Below the pieces are notes generated by a model. It did no database searches and was not told where the DNA came from. It saw only the letters and a list, made by a program, of their open reading frames with translations. From positions 496,001 to 560,000 of the forward strand of contig QXJR01000018.1 of assembly GCA_020975725.1 (NCBI GenBank): DNA of 64,000 bases, read 5' to 3'. The stretch is from Picocystis sp. L7. Taxonomy: Eukaryota > Chlorophyta > Picocystophyceae > Picocystales > Picocystaceae. The translations under genes were made by a program, and so were the position numbers. Positions 33,109 to 49,378 of this stretch are shown here, piece by piece (position 1 is the stretch's first letter; the number at the start of each line of letters is the position of its first letter).

Positions 33109-33633
33109 GTTCCTATCCCCTCTTTTTCCTCGGGCCACGCCTCGTTTGCGCTTTCTCCTTCCTTTCGAGCGGTGGTGGTGCGACCACGTGCTTCGCCACC
33201 CACGTCGAACTCGGTTCCTCCTCCCCTTCCCTACCCCCTTGGGTCTCGGTCTCTTTCCCACCCCCACCCGATCGAACCCACGAGGTCCATCCCCAATCGA
33301 AGGCACCCACATCCCCAATCGAACCCAGCTATTCCCCCCATCGAACCCACCCACAAGGTCCATCCCCAATCGAAGGCACCCACACCCCCATCGAAGGCAC
33401 CCACACCTCCGATCGAACCCACCCACAAGGTCCATCCCCAATCGAAGGCACCCACACCTCCGATCGAACCCAGCTATTCCCCCGATCGAACCCAGACGTA
33501 CCTCCGATCGAACCCAGCCATGCGGATCCAGGTCCCTCTCGGAACCGACCCATAGGCACGTGCACCGAGGGAGACGGGGGGAACGTCGGGGTGGGATCCC
33601 TTCCGGATCATCCGGAGGGAGTGGGGAGGGACG
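33109..33633. promoter_or_regulatory. Divergent promoter region with minisatellite
   Basis: 525 bp between the starch-binding protein gene and the HAD phosphatase gene; its centre is the tandem repeat 33268-33520. Confidence 0.45.
33268..33520. repeat. Minisatellite with TCGAACCCA cores
   Basis: Imperfect tandem array alternating blocks with TCGAACCCA and TCCATCCCCAATCGAAGGCA. The block from GGTCCATCCCCAATCGAAGG to CACCCACA occurs three times and TCGAACCCAGCTATTCCCCC twice, showing higher-order duplication. Confidence 0.85.
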
Positions 33634-34518
33634 ATGCGGATCGGAGAGGGATCGAGAGGGGGAAGGGGGTCGAACCCGCACGAGCGAATGAGGGTGCGAA
33701 TATTCGCGACGTGGACGATGCGGACGCGCGGCGTCGCTCCGGCGGACGTGGCGGCGGGATGGTGTGGGACGAAGCACGTGCGCGAAAGGAAGAGATTGGA
33801 GACGAAGAGAAACGCAGGACACGAATGGGATGGATCCAACGGGCAGGGAAAGGCCGCCTTCTTCGACGTCGACGGAACCGTCACCCGATCCAACGTCGTC
33901 GTGCCGTACGTCCAATACAAGATGCGCGAAATGGGATGGGCGAAAAAGGCCTGGTACCTGCCTTGGATGGCGATGTGCTGCGCAGTCTACCTGTTCATGG
34001 ACAAAGTGAGCCGGACCTGGTTCAACACCGTCTTCTACCGGAGCTACAAAGGGATGCCCGTGGAGGAAAAAACGCACATGGCACAATTCGTACACAACAC
34101 GTACATGAAACCGAGGATTTTCAAAAGAGCAGTGGAAATGATGAGCGCGCTGAAAAGGGAAGGGTATCGGATCGTCTTCGTGACAGGATCGCTCGATTTT
34201 TTGGTGGAACCGCTGGCCGAACAGCTAGGCGTCGATCACGTACTGGCCGCGAGGATGGAAGAAGAGGCCGGTTTCCTCACGGGCAGGCTCGTGGGCGATC
34301 CCGTGAGCGACCTGGAAAAGGCCAGGTTGATGGCCCAGTACGCCGCCGATCACGACGTGGACTTGGTTCAATCGAAGGCCTATGGAGACAGCTATGCGGA
34401 TGTACACATGCTTCGGGCGGTGGGTGAACCGACGGTGGTTCGAGGGAGCCGCAAGCTCCTGAAGTGGGCAGAGATCCACCAGTGGCCTTGTTTGACGTAT
34501 CATGAACACCTTTCCTGA
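33634..34518 (+). CDS. HAD-superfamily hydrolase, phosphoserine-phosphatase-like (HAD-IB)
   Basis: 294 aa. Motif I FFDVDGTVTRS at about 76-86 with both catalytic Asp residues; motif II IVFVTGSLDFL; a lysine region LEKARLMAQYA; motif IV AYGDSYADVHML. A helical cap with hydrophobic stretches (AWYLPWMAMCCAVYLFMDKV) lies between motif I and II, possibly one or two membrane-associated helices, as in HAD-IB proteins near lysophospholipid enzymes. The first 70 residues are basic and low in acidic residues and could be an organelle targeting peptide; a later start or an upstream exon joined before GKAAFFD cannot be excluded. Substrate unknown. Confidence 0.82.
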   Translation: MRIGEGSRGGRGSNPHERMRVRIFATWTMRTRGVAPADVAAGWCGTKHVRERKRLETKRNAGHEWDGSNGQGKAAFFDVDGTVTRSNVVVPYVQYKMREMGWAKKAWYLPWMAMCCAVYLFMDKVSRTWFNTVFYRSYKGMPVEEKTHMAQFVHNTYMKPRIFKRAVEMMSALKREGYRIVFVTGSLDFLVEPLAEQLGVDHVLAARMEEEAGFLTGRLVGDPVSDLEKARLMAQYAADHDVDLVQSKAYGDSYADVHMLRAVGEPTVVRGSRKLLKWAEIHQWPCLTYHEHLS

Positions 34519-34972
34519 TCCAACGTTCCCGCTGTGTATCTCCCTGACCCTGTGCCGTTCGCGTTTTCTCCCACCATACGATCGTGCTTGGGTGTTTTCC
34601 TGTGTACCAACGATGTGCCTATATCTCGCGTGGGGAAGCCCTTTCCCTTCCGATGGATCGGACTTGTCGTCGTGTCGCCTCCCTTGCCATCCATCCCTAT
34701 CTCTGCCATCCATCCATCCATCCCTCCCCACCTGTGCCATTCAACCATCCATCCATCCCTATCTTTGGCATGGAGGTTCCCTCCCCCATCCAGGAGAGAA
34801 GAAACTCACCCGGGTTCGTTCCCAGTGATTGGCGGCGGCGAGGGGGATCCCTTCTCGGACCCCCAAAGGGGGGCATTGAGGCGCTCTCCCTGATCCACAA
34901 GGGAGAGGGGACGAACAGGGGAGAAAGGGGGGCACTGGACCGCGCCGCCTCGGCAGACGTGTTCGGACGACG
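34519..34972. other. Intergenic 454 bp with ATCC microsatellite
   Basis: 3' UTR of the HAD gene and promoter of uL15c. CATCCATCCATCC-type repeats occur at about 34685-34765. No gene. Confidence 0.55.
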
Positions 34973-35725
34973 ATGAAGGCCATGACGTCTTCCGCACAGG
35001 TGCGACTCAAGGCCTCGCGAGTCCTCCGAATGGACATGGAAGGGACGCAGAGGCTGACCAGGACGCAGATGCGGACCTCGGCGAGCGAGTTCTGCGGGAA
35101 GAGGGTGCAGATGCGCACGTGCAGACCGATGCAGGCGCCCAGAGCCACGGCATCCGTCGTCGCCGAAACGCAAGGCGAAGGACAGGAAGAGAGCGAACGC
35201 TTGCGCCTCAACAACCTCTCCCCTTGGCCTGGATCAAGGCGCAAGGCGAAGCGTAAGGGAAGAGGACACGCGGCGGGACAAGGCGCGTCGTGCGGGTTCG
35301 GTATGCGTGGACAAAAGTCGCGCTCCGGACCTGGTGTGCGACCAGGATTCGAAGGAGGACAGATGCCGCTCTACCGACGAGTGCCCAAGCTCAAGGGTAT
35401 CGCAGGTGGAATGAGTGCAGGAAAAGATAAATTTGTCAACATCAACCTCAAAGACATCGCCGAGAATTTCGAAGCGGGTAGCGAAGTTTCCCTCGAAAGC
35501 CTGCAGGCCAAGAGGATCCTTTCCCTCAGCGGAAGGGAAAAGAATCTCCCCCTCAAGGTGCTAGGAGACGGAGAGGTTGCAGTGCAGGTCACAGTCAAAG
35601 CTGCTGCCTTCTCCAAGTCGGCCAAGGAGAAGCTCGAAGCGGCAGGATGCACGGTGGAGCTCGTGCCGATGAAGGAAAAGTGGACACGTAAAGCACACGA
35701 GGCACGCATGGCTGCGTCATCCTGA
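34973..35725 (+). CDS. RPL15: Plastid ribosomal protein uL15c
   Basis: 250 aa. The first 75 residues or so are basic and Ser/Thr-rich, a chloroplast transit peptide. The mature part begins [20 protein letters not shown], then [19 protein letters not shown] and [20 protein letters not shown], the L15 signature of cyanobacteria and plastids. It ends in the L15 core (SVSLESL-like, [33 protein letters not shown]). Nuclear-encoded and intronless; acts in the plastid large subunit. ATG 34973 is followed by a second in-frame ATG three codons later. Confidence 0.94.
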   Translation: MKAMTSSAQVRLKASRVLRMDMEGTQRLTRTQMRTSASEFCGKRVQMRTCRPMQAPRATASVVAETQGEGQEESERLRLNNLSPWPGSRRKAKRKGRGHAAGQGASCGFGMRGQKSRSGPGVRPGFEGGQMPLYRRVPKLKGIAGGMSAGKDKFVNINLKDIAENFEAGSEVSLESLQAKRILSLSGREKNLPLKVLGDGEVAVQVTVKAAAFSKSAKEKLEAAGCTVELVPMKEKWTRKAHEARMAASS

Positions 35726-35886
35726 AGCATAACGTCTCAGAAAAAGCAGGTAATATAACCCCGCGCACATGTAAATTGGATTGCTGTGCTCAGCCTCTAT
35801 ACAAAGCATGGAGTACCATTCAAATCCCTTATTCTCTTCTTTGCGAGCGGGCAAAACGGATCTGAAAACTTTCAAGGTGCATTCTG

Positions 35887-36903
35887 CTATGCATCAACCT
35901 CCATCGATTCTGCGCCTTCAGCCACCGTCACCAGATCGTGGAGGGGTGTGACTTTGCTCCTCAGCACAGGGGTGGTCCCCGGCGGGAATGTGTACGCCTG
36001 CCTCCTGGCGTATGTGCGTGGGTTGGGCTTTTCGTAGTTGCGTAGATACTCCGCTCCATCTTTGGTGATAATGCACAAGTCTACATTCGAACCCGAACCT
36101 AAATCATTGAAGATGCCCGCCTTGATGGCATTGGCGACCAGATCCATTGCTTCCTCTTTCGTCATGTCGTCCTTGTATCCGGACTCAAACACAGCCATCG
36201 CATTCAAGCTCCCCGATCCCATGGTGGCAAACGGCAGGGAGTCTGTCGATCCATGGGGATAGACCGTGAACAAGTGAGGCCCATGTAGATCGAAACCGCC
36301 CAGAACAAGTGCAGCACTCACGTATCCTTGGTACTGGAATAAGTGAGACTTCAGCAGGGTCAATGCATTCGCGACCTGGGATTCACGCTTCGTGGCGTAC
36401 CTGTGGAGCTTGAGTTCGGAGCACACCATGGCTACATCAGAGAAGGGTGTCAGTCCGTGGCCTTGTCCATCTCTCGCAGCTTGCTCGCTGAGCGACGAAA
36501 ATCACTCCGAACGCATTCGCACCTGTCACTGCTTCTGTGTCCGCTGCCGTTCCAGCTCCACAGCAATATATATTCGGCGCAATGTAATGAATCTTCTCGC
36601 AGTTTTTGTCTGCAACGGTATAGCCCGCCGTGGACCGAGTGTCCGCTCCAAGAATCACGCCATCCTGCAGGCGAGACCCCACGTGTGGTCAGCAAGTGCT
36701 CGAACGACAAGGCTTCTTTATTCCTGCGGCACGTTTGCGCCAAGAGAGCGTCTTGTGATGCGACTCACCTTGAAGACCACTCCTGCGATCGTGGTTCCTG
36801 TCTTGAGCGTTTTCGGCGGATGGATGCCTCGTTCGGCAAGGAACTCGTTCCGCCTCACGTGATCGAAGCGGAACCCCTTTGACTCTTCGTACACGTCTCC
36901 CAT
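35887..36903 (-). CDS. PBB: 20S proteasome subunit beta2 (3 exons)
   Basis: 273-aa precursor of the trypsin-like catalytic subunit (PSMB7/Pup1/PBB). Exons 36903-36769, 36664-36523 and 36431-35887; introns of 104 and 91 bp (donors GTGAGT and GTGCGA). The propeptide is cut before Thr37 in [13 protein letters not shown]; Asp17 and Lys33 of the mature chain are in GADTRSTAG and [10 protein letters not shown]. Further conserved parts: [50 protein letters not shown] and [18 protein letters not shown] 36903 is the first ATG in the frame; a GTG-initiated extension is not used in eukaryotes. Confidence 0.95.
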
Positions 36904-38318
36904 CTCGCCACGAAACGCGGACACGCGACCTCCAGGCGGGCGAGCACGAAACGCGCTCTACGATCAGTTCGATCGGTGGCGAGGGTTCCTGTCTCGTACA
37001 GAAATCAAACACGAATTCATCCGGATCGATGAGAGTAGCGGACCGGGGAATACGGGCATAGAAAGTCCGATGAAAGGAGAGATAGACCGTCCGGGTTCCC
37101 TTACGGTCTCCTCTCGTTTCTCATTGGCACATGGAACCGGGAGGGAAACGAAGTCTAGTTGGAGAAGAACGGGTTCTTCTACGAAGAAAGTGTTGATGTC
37201 CATGACCAGTGGACACAGTAGGGAAAGCGACGACCCGACTTCAATGGTAGGCCGTACTTTGCATGCTGTCGACGCGTTGAAGACGATCTCACGAAAACGC
37301 GTCAAAAGTATCATGCATCGCGAGGAGAAACGATTGCCTAATCGACACTTATGCAAAGGAAATTGAACAATCAAGTGAACGTGCGTTCCCTTTACCAATT
37401 GGACCAATCATCCTCCAACCAATGCAAGCATGCTTGGGAAATCGATGCATATGTGCAAGCGTCGTCCATCGCAAACTAAAGCCTAGGCAAATTTGTATGG
37501 TGATGGCGCGTCTTCCGTGCTCCCGGAGCAACCCGTTGTAGGGCGTGGTATCCCAGTCACATTTGATCGTTGGCAAAAATGTTGATGACATGCCATCCCA
37601 CCCAAAAGCTGCAAGCGACAAGCTCAGTCGAGGATTGCCAAGCCCAATTCATCTGGTGAAGATTTTCCTCGTTTGTTGACTTGTTCCTTGCAGCTTGCAA
37701 TACCTTGCTCTTGCGTGAGATAGGGGCTAAATGGTATCCTTGACACAAGGCGCATTCATGACCCCTTCCATGAAGTACCAAGGATGTGGACTCCCATATT
37801 TCAAGCTCAATGGGAGGCAAGTCGATGAGTTTCGATCCTCTTTACTCAAGGAGCTACCTTCGTGCATCTTAGGTGAATGGACGTGTGTGTCTCTCGGTCA
37901 AGCACACCACTCGGTAATTTTCAAGGGCATCATGACGTCCGCCATTTGGGGTCTCGTTCTTCTACGTGGGGGTGCCTCGGATGTGAACCTCCGCGACAGT
38001 GTCTCGTTTCATCAATCATGGTCATTCCTCGGACGAAATTCGGTTTCTACCCGATTGGACTTGTTCCTACGAATTCACATGTCACCGCTTGCGTTTGGAA
38101 ATCCTCTCTCGTGCAACGGAGAGGGAGTCCTCCACCGAAAGGCTTTCGATTGCGGTACCTTGTTATCGCAATCTTTCAGTCCTAAATCTCGATGCATCAT
38201 CGATATCTTTCGATTGGGTCCGCCGCCGGGGTGTCCGATCCCCAGAGGTTAATTTCGACGTAAACTCGAGCTCGGCCATCGCCATCGCGCGTTTCGCGAC
38301 GCGAACGACGAGGAAGCG
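36904..38318. other. Divergent intergenic region, 1.4 kb
   Basis: Between the starts of proteasome beta2 and eIF3b. 37150-38230 is richer in A+T than most of the window and holds only short frames without recognisable domains. It may include a degenerate sequence, but no repeat copy was seen elsewhere here. Confidence 0.5.
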
Positions 38319-40597
38319 ATGGTAGAAGCGCACTTGGAACTGCCTCCGGAACCGGTACGTGGCCTAGGAGTGCGTGATGGACGAACAGAAGAGGAAAGAG
38401 AAGCTGACGAATGGAGGAAACGCGACGCACAGCCGCTCCCGCCGCCAGGTTACGAGTCATGGGCCGACGTGCCGCCAGACGACGTCGAGCTGCCTGCTGG
38501 CGAGGACTTTGGATATCCCAGGTGAGTGCAGCTGTTGCGTGGGAGACGGAGAAGAGGGAAGGGAAGCTGACGAGACCGACGGGACGCCGATGTAGCGACG
38601 AGGAGAACGATGAAGAGTTCCCAGAACCCGAAGTGAAGATGGAAACCGGGTTCGGCAACGTGCTGGTGGTGGACAATCTGCCTGTTGTGCCAGAAGAGAA
38701 ATTTGAAAAGCTGAGGAATGTCCTGACAAAAATCTTTACTCAGCTGGGAACGCTCGATGAAGAAGGTATATTTCTGCCCAAAGATTCAAAAGGTCAAACC
38801 AAAGGATTTGCATTCGTCGAGTACGAAGATACCAAACAAGCAAAACAAGCCTGTGAGCAGACCAACGGATATGTGCTTGACAAGAATCACGTGTTCCGTG
38901 TGACAATGTTTGATGAATTTGCAAAGTTCCTCAAAGTGCCAGATGAGTACCGAAAGCCAGACAAGAAAGATTTCAAGCAGGTCGAAAACCTCCAAGAATG
39001 GATCCTTGATCAGAGAGGCAGGGAGCAGTTTGCTGCACGATATGCGGACGAAACCGACATCCTCTGGAATGATCCTCAGAAAAGTGAGCCGGAAGTGGTG
39101 CACAAGAGACCATTCTGGACCGAAAGTTATGTCCAGTGGTCTCCGAAAGGAAGGTATCTGGCTACTGTTCATAGACAAGGTGTCGCGCTATGGGGTGGTA
39201 AGAGTTGGATGCGTCTCCACAGGTTTTCGCATCCAATGGTCCGTTTCATCGACTTTTCCCCTGACGAGAGGTACCTGGTGACCTACAGCACAACAGACCA
39301 AAGGTCAGGAAAGAACAGCGAGGTGTTGCTGAACATATTTGAAGTTCGGAGTGGGAAGAAGCTCCGTACTTTTCAAGGCCAGCTGAAGGACTACCTTATG
39401 CCGGGTTCGGATGCTCTGACATGGCCCGTGCTTAAATGGTCAGGAGGCGACAAAGGATACTTCGCAAAGATTGGGAAGAACGCAATTGGTGTGTATGAAG
39501 CTCCTGAAATGACTCTGATTGGCAAAAAGAGCATCAAGCTGGACAACGTGCTGGACTTCTGCTGGTCTCCTACAGACTCGATCATTTCCTTCTACCAGCC
39601 TGAGAGTGATTCCGGTAACATTCCTGCAAGGGTGGCACTGCTGAGCATTCCATCCAAAACAGAGGTGAAGTCGAAGAACTTGTTTGGGGTGAGTGATGTT
39701 AAGATGATCTGGCAGCCCAGTGGGGAATATTTGGCCATTCAAGTGGAGCGTTTTACTAAATCAAAGAAGAACATATACACCAGTTTTGAGCTCTTGCGTC
39801 TCAATGAGAAGAATGTTCCAATGGAAGTGCTGTCACCGCCGGACCAGAAGGAGAAGATTCATGCTTTCGTATGGGAACCCAAAGGTCCTAGATTTGCGGT
39901 TGTCCATGGAAACGGCCCTCGACCCAGTGTCACGTTCTACACCATGCGGGATAAAAATGGAAAGGTCAAACTCTTGCATACAGTGACCAATAAGCAGTGC
40001 AACAGCATTTTCTGGTCGCCTCAGGGCTCATTTGTTCTCCTTGCTGGATTGAAAGCCATGAATGGACAGCTTGAGTTTTTCAACGTGGATGATATGGAGA
40101 CAATGGCAACTGCTGAGCACTTCATGTGCAACTACGTGAATTGGGATCCAACTGGGCGATTTGTGGCGACAAGCGTCACCAGTGAGAACCAAATGGAGAA
40201 TGGCTACCAAGTGTGGTCATTCAACGGCAAACTTTTGACCAGGCAGGTCAAAGATAGGTTCTACCAGTTCTTATGGAGACCACACCCTCCTTCACTTCTT
40301 TCTGAGGATGACCTTCTGCGAGTGAAGAAAGACTTGAAGAAATACATCAAAAAGTACGAAGCAGAGGACGAGGCGTTCAAGCTGGCGATGGATGAAAACG
40401 TGATGAGCGAAAGGAAAGCCCTGTTGGAGAAGTGGAATGCTTGGTTGGACAAGAAGATCAAGGTGAGAGAGGAAGAGAAGAGCTTGCGTGCCGAGTTGCG
40501 TGGCTATGCATCTGATGAGGAGGAAGAGGGTGAAGAAACAGAAATCGAGATCGAGGAAATCATCGACGTTAGGGAGGAAATCATGTATGGCCAGTGA
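38319..40597 (+). CDS. EIF3B: Translation initiation factor eIF3 subunit b (2 exons)
   Basis: 734 aa, scaffold of eIF3 (Prt1). Exons 38319-38521 and 38596-40597; the 74-bp intron has a GTGAGT donor. The splice joins VELPAGEDFGYP to SDEENDEEFPEP, matching the plant N terminus (LPPGEDFG..SDDED). An RRM follows at about 84-165 (GFGNVLVVDNLPVVPEEKFE, KGFAFVEYED). Then come WD40 blades (ESYVQWSPKGRYLATVHRQG, DFSPDERYLVTYST, DFCWSPTDSIISFY, AFVWEPKGPRFAVVHGNGPR, NWDPTGRFVATSV) and a C-terminal charged helix (RVKKDLKKYIKKYEAEDEAF) that binds other eIF3 subunits. Typical length for the family. Confidence 0.96.
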
Positions 40598-42615
<2,018 letters not shown>

Positions 42616-42946
42616 ATGCAGATAGGTACTATCAAGGCAATTCATCTGTAATCCACTGTTCCATTTCTTACACACCCGTTTTTCAGCTAACCCCATGAAA
42701 CATATCGCGGCTACAATGATAAGAATTCCTGATGACATTTGTGTGAATCAGGCTAAATTAACAGAAGCTGAAGTGAGTAATTGTTTACATGGATGGTGCA
42801 GTCCTAAACGAGTATGAAACTCCCGTAAATATCAGTGCTTCGTGCACACATCAAGTTGCCCGATTCGCTGAGATAGATGTTGCTTCTGGTACGCACAAGA
42901 ACATGCAAAAGGGAGCCGCACCAATCATGTGAGAGCACTTTCACTC
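42616..42946. other. Convergent 3' spacer between the two alpha-tubulins (331 bp)
   Basis: A+T-richer than the genes; the two 3' flanks show no similarity to each other beyond the stop codons. Both polyadenylation sites must lie here. Confidence 0.6.
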
Positions 42947-46198
<3,252 letters not shown>

Positions 46199-48265
46199 CA
46201 GGAAGCAAGCGTTCCGTTCCTGTCAGCATTGCGGGACGCTTGGATCGTTTCGCACGTTCAAGGTCCCGACTTTCTGAGTGTGTGATGCATGAATCGTGCT
46301 CATGCCTGCAGGTTTGGTGGTTGACTTCGGATTTCGTCCTGGTTCGGTTGGAGAATCTCGGGCTCGGCGGCCTGTTCGTTCGCATCGCGCGTACGATCGT
46401 TTACGACGGATGTACCGGTCCATTTCCCCGTCGGATCCTCACCTGTCTCGATCGCATGGATCGCCTCGCTTTACCAGCTTCGTCCTGCGGTTGCGTCGTG
46501 TGGCGTCAGTTGTTTCGGTCTTTGGGTCCAGGTTTCTTCTTCCTTCCCAAGGTTTCCTTTCCTTTCGTGTACGCATGGTTGCGTTTCGACCTTCGCATCT
46601 GCCTGTGGTCATGGCTTCGAATTCGTCCATTTCTTCGTTTGTTTTCCTTCGTATCCTGAGAGGGGGGGTCGGTTCCTTGCTTTTCCCCGCTGGTTCGAGG
46701 TCTTTCCATCCACGTGTTTGTCGCGTTCGCTTTGGTCCGACGCGTGGACTTCCGTCTCTTTCCTTCCTTTCGATCTCCTTGGCATTCCGTCGTACATCTT
46801 CGGATCTCGAGTTCTATCCCGTTCCTGCTGGTGGTGGTTTCTCCTTCCTTCGTGTCCTACCGTCGAGGATGCCCCCTCCTCGCTCCCCCCTCCCCCCGTT
46901 CCTTCGACTGCTTCGTCTCCTGGACCACGTCATCGTCCTCCTCCTCCCACGCCTCCATCCCCTTTTCCAGCCACCGCGCACCTTGCGTCTCGATCCGCGT
47001 GCAGCCGCTCGAATGCGCGATGGCGCTTGGATCCCTTTCGTCTTCCCAGGACCTCTCCCGACTCGAAAGGGGGAGGATGGGTCCGATCGATCCCGATTCG
47101 AAAGGGGAACGGAAACCGGGGAGAAGGCGGGTCGCTCGGGTCAACCCCCCGTTGAGGGGAGACGAGACCCCCGAACCCGATCCAGGGCGGTTGGGAGGGG
47201 GAGGAGGGGGATCGAGGGGGATGGGAGAGCCTGGGCAGGAGCGAGGAGGACGCAGGAGGGGAGACACGGCGGCAATGTGGCCTCCATCGGACGGAGGGGG
47301 TCCGAGGGAAGGTCGAGGGAAGGAACGGGAGGCGTGGACGACAGCTGCGGTGTTGGATCCGTGGGACCAACGGGGATCGGACGAGCGAGGCAACGAGAAC
47401 CGTCGGAACCCACGCCGTCCCCGTTGGAACCGGGTGTTCGGTGGCACGCCTTCGCGTGCGTCGAACTGCATCGCTCGATCCGGAACGACGGGGGATCCCG
47501 ATCGATCCCACTCGCCCCCAGAAAGCCATTGAGAAAGACGATTCGGTCCACAGGTGGTAGATCCCGCCTCCCTCTCCCAGGCGAGTCTCCCCTCTCCCTC
47601 CTTTCTGGCCTTGGGGAGGTCCCTTGGGTGAGCGAGAGGGATCGACCAAGGGGAGGAAAAAAGGCACTTGTGTAGGGTTCCGACCCTGGACGGATGCGAG
47701 ACGGGAACGTGCACCCCAAGTCCGCCATCCCACGCCTCCGTGACGATCGAGGGGAGGACACGGGACGCGCCTCCGACCGAGCAGGCGGCGTCGGACGGAC
47801 CTCGTCGCGTACCCGAGGGAAGGGGTCGGACGCGAAGGAAACGAACCGCCCACGTGGACCTCGTACCCGTACGCAACCTTATCCTACGACCGTCGAGGCG
47901 TGTCCCCACACCCAGGCCACGTCTCGTCCCCTTCCTCTGCGGGTCATGGGATGCCCGATCCACCGATCCACCTTCGTTTCGATCGGGACGGATCCCTCCC
48001 TTCTGAACCCGAGGCATCCCCGATGGACGGTTCCTCGATCGCGTGGACACGTCCATCCCGTACCTTCGTACCCTTTCGTTCCAAGATCATTCGGGACCTT
48101 CCTTCCCTTCTGTCCCCGGAATCCCTTCCCTTTCGATCCCGGGACGTCCCCGGGTTCCGCCCCTTCCTGATCCACACGTGGATCGTCCTGGGATCCACTT
48201 CGGGGTGAAAAGAGCCGCACTCGGAGAGACGTGGGCGCACCGACACGTGCCGATCTCGAAACGCG
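46199..48265. other. Divergent intergenic region, 2.07 kb
   Basis: Between the tentative start of HDC1 and THF1. The plus strand is pyrimidine-rich at 46500-46960 and purine-rich at 47050-47350. GATTCGAAAGGGG near 47096 and CCCTTTCGATCCCGGGACG near 48130 are instances of the recurrent upstream words. The long frames here are composition artefacts. More 5' exons of HDC1 could be hidden but were not recognised. Confidence 0.45.
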
Positions 48266-49015
48266 ATGGCGATGGCCCAGGCGAATGCGACGTGCGTGGC
48301 GAGGAAGAGCGGATGGATGCGTGCCAGGAAGGACGCGGGAAGAAGAAGCACGCTCGTGCGGGCGAGCGGACCGTACGCGGCGACGGTGGGCGACACCAAA
48401 GCCAAGTTCTACGCCGCCTATCCCAAGCCGATCCCGTCCGTGTACAACAACGTGCTGCTCGAACTGCTCGTGCAGCAGCACCTGTACAGGTTCCACAAGA
48501 ACTACGAGTACTCGCCCGTGTTCGCGGCAGGGTTCTGCTCCGTGTTCGACCAAGTGATGGAAGGATACGAACCGGACGAAGTGAAGGCCATCTTCAACGC
48601 CTACATCAACAGCCTCCAAGAGAGCCCGGAGCAGTACCGCAACGATGCGACCCGCATGGACGCGGCCGCGGAAGGCGCAGGAAGCGCAGACGGTCTCTTC
48701 GAAAACGCCGAGATCGCCGAGGTCCTCAACCAAGCCAAGGCCAGGGTGGAACAGGGCAACTTCCTGTACACCAAGTTCTTCACCATCGGACTCTTTCGAT
48801 TGCTGGAGAATGCGGGTGATGTGGATCCAGCCTCTTTGGACAAGGTGATCTCTCACGTGGGCATCTCCAAGGAACGCGTGACGTCCGACCTTGGACTGTA
48901 CAAGGGCATCCTGAACAAGATGGCCATGGCCAAAGAACTCATGCAAGAGCTGGTGGAGAGGGAAAAGAAGCAGCAGGCCCAGAGAGAGGCCGAGAAGGCC
49001 GCCAAATCGACGTGA
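48266..49015 (+). CDS. THF1: THYLAKOID FORMATION 1 (THF1/Psb29)
   Basis: 249-aa plastid protein of cyanobacterial origin needed for thylakoid biogenesis, FtsH protease stability and PSII turnover. The first 38 residues (MAMAQANATCVARKSG, then Arg-rich to VRAS) are a transit peptide. The body has VGDTKAKFYAAYPKPIPSVY, ELLVQQHLYRFHKNYEYSPV, FCSVFDQVMEGYEPDEVKAI, NFLYTKFFTIGLFRLLE and LGLYKGILNKMAMAKELMQE, with a charged C-terminal coiled coil. All are typical of THF1/Psb29. Intronless. Confidence 0.95.
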   Translation: MAMAQANATCVARKSGWMRARKDAGRRSTLVRASGPYAATVGDTKAKFYAAYPKPIPSVYNNVLLELLVQQHLYRFHKNYEYSPVFAAGFCSVFDQVMEGYEPDEVKAIFNAYINSLQESPEQYRNDATRMDAAAEGAGSADGLFENAEIAEVLNQAKARVEQGNFLYTKFFTIGLFRLLENAGDVDPASLDKVISHVGISKERVTSDLGLYKGILNKMAMAKELMQELVEREKKQQAQREAEKAAKST

Positions 49016-49378
49016 CGCGTGGAATAAACGATTTTCTTTCCATCCTGGTTCGTCGTGGCCATCGACGAGGATCCTGGGAGGATTCCCAACCGATGCACCT
49101 CGACGCCGTGCATTCCACGCGCCTCTTCCTGATCCTTGCAGGTCCAATGGCAACGTGCCTCGCGTGAATCTTCCAAGGACCCTCCTTGGCAGTTCCCAAA
49201 ACCAACACGTCGATGGTTCGTGTCCAACGCCAAAGCTGGGAACCTCACGCCATCCGACGCGACCTCGCCACGTCGACGCGCGTCCCCTTTTGTCCTGGAG
49301 GAAGGAGCGAACGCCGCCTGGAATCGAAGGAGCGGCAAGGCGTGGAATCGTCATGTGCGAAGGGAGGATCTGGACGCC
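49016..49378. other. Intergenic 363 bp
   Basis: 3' UTR of THF1 and 5' leader of the transporter gene. The frame of the transporter is open upstream of its ATG to 49136, but the added residues are low in hydrophobicity and have no ATG. Confidence 0.55.

Noticed and set aside
36901-36924. Longer proteasome beta2 N terminus (MSAFRGEM)
   Set aside because: It would start on GTG; the first ATG in frame is at 36903.
46857-48056. 399-codon minus-strand frame
   Set aside because: Same compositional artefact; all frames of this purine/pyrimidine-biased stretch are open on both strands.
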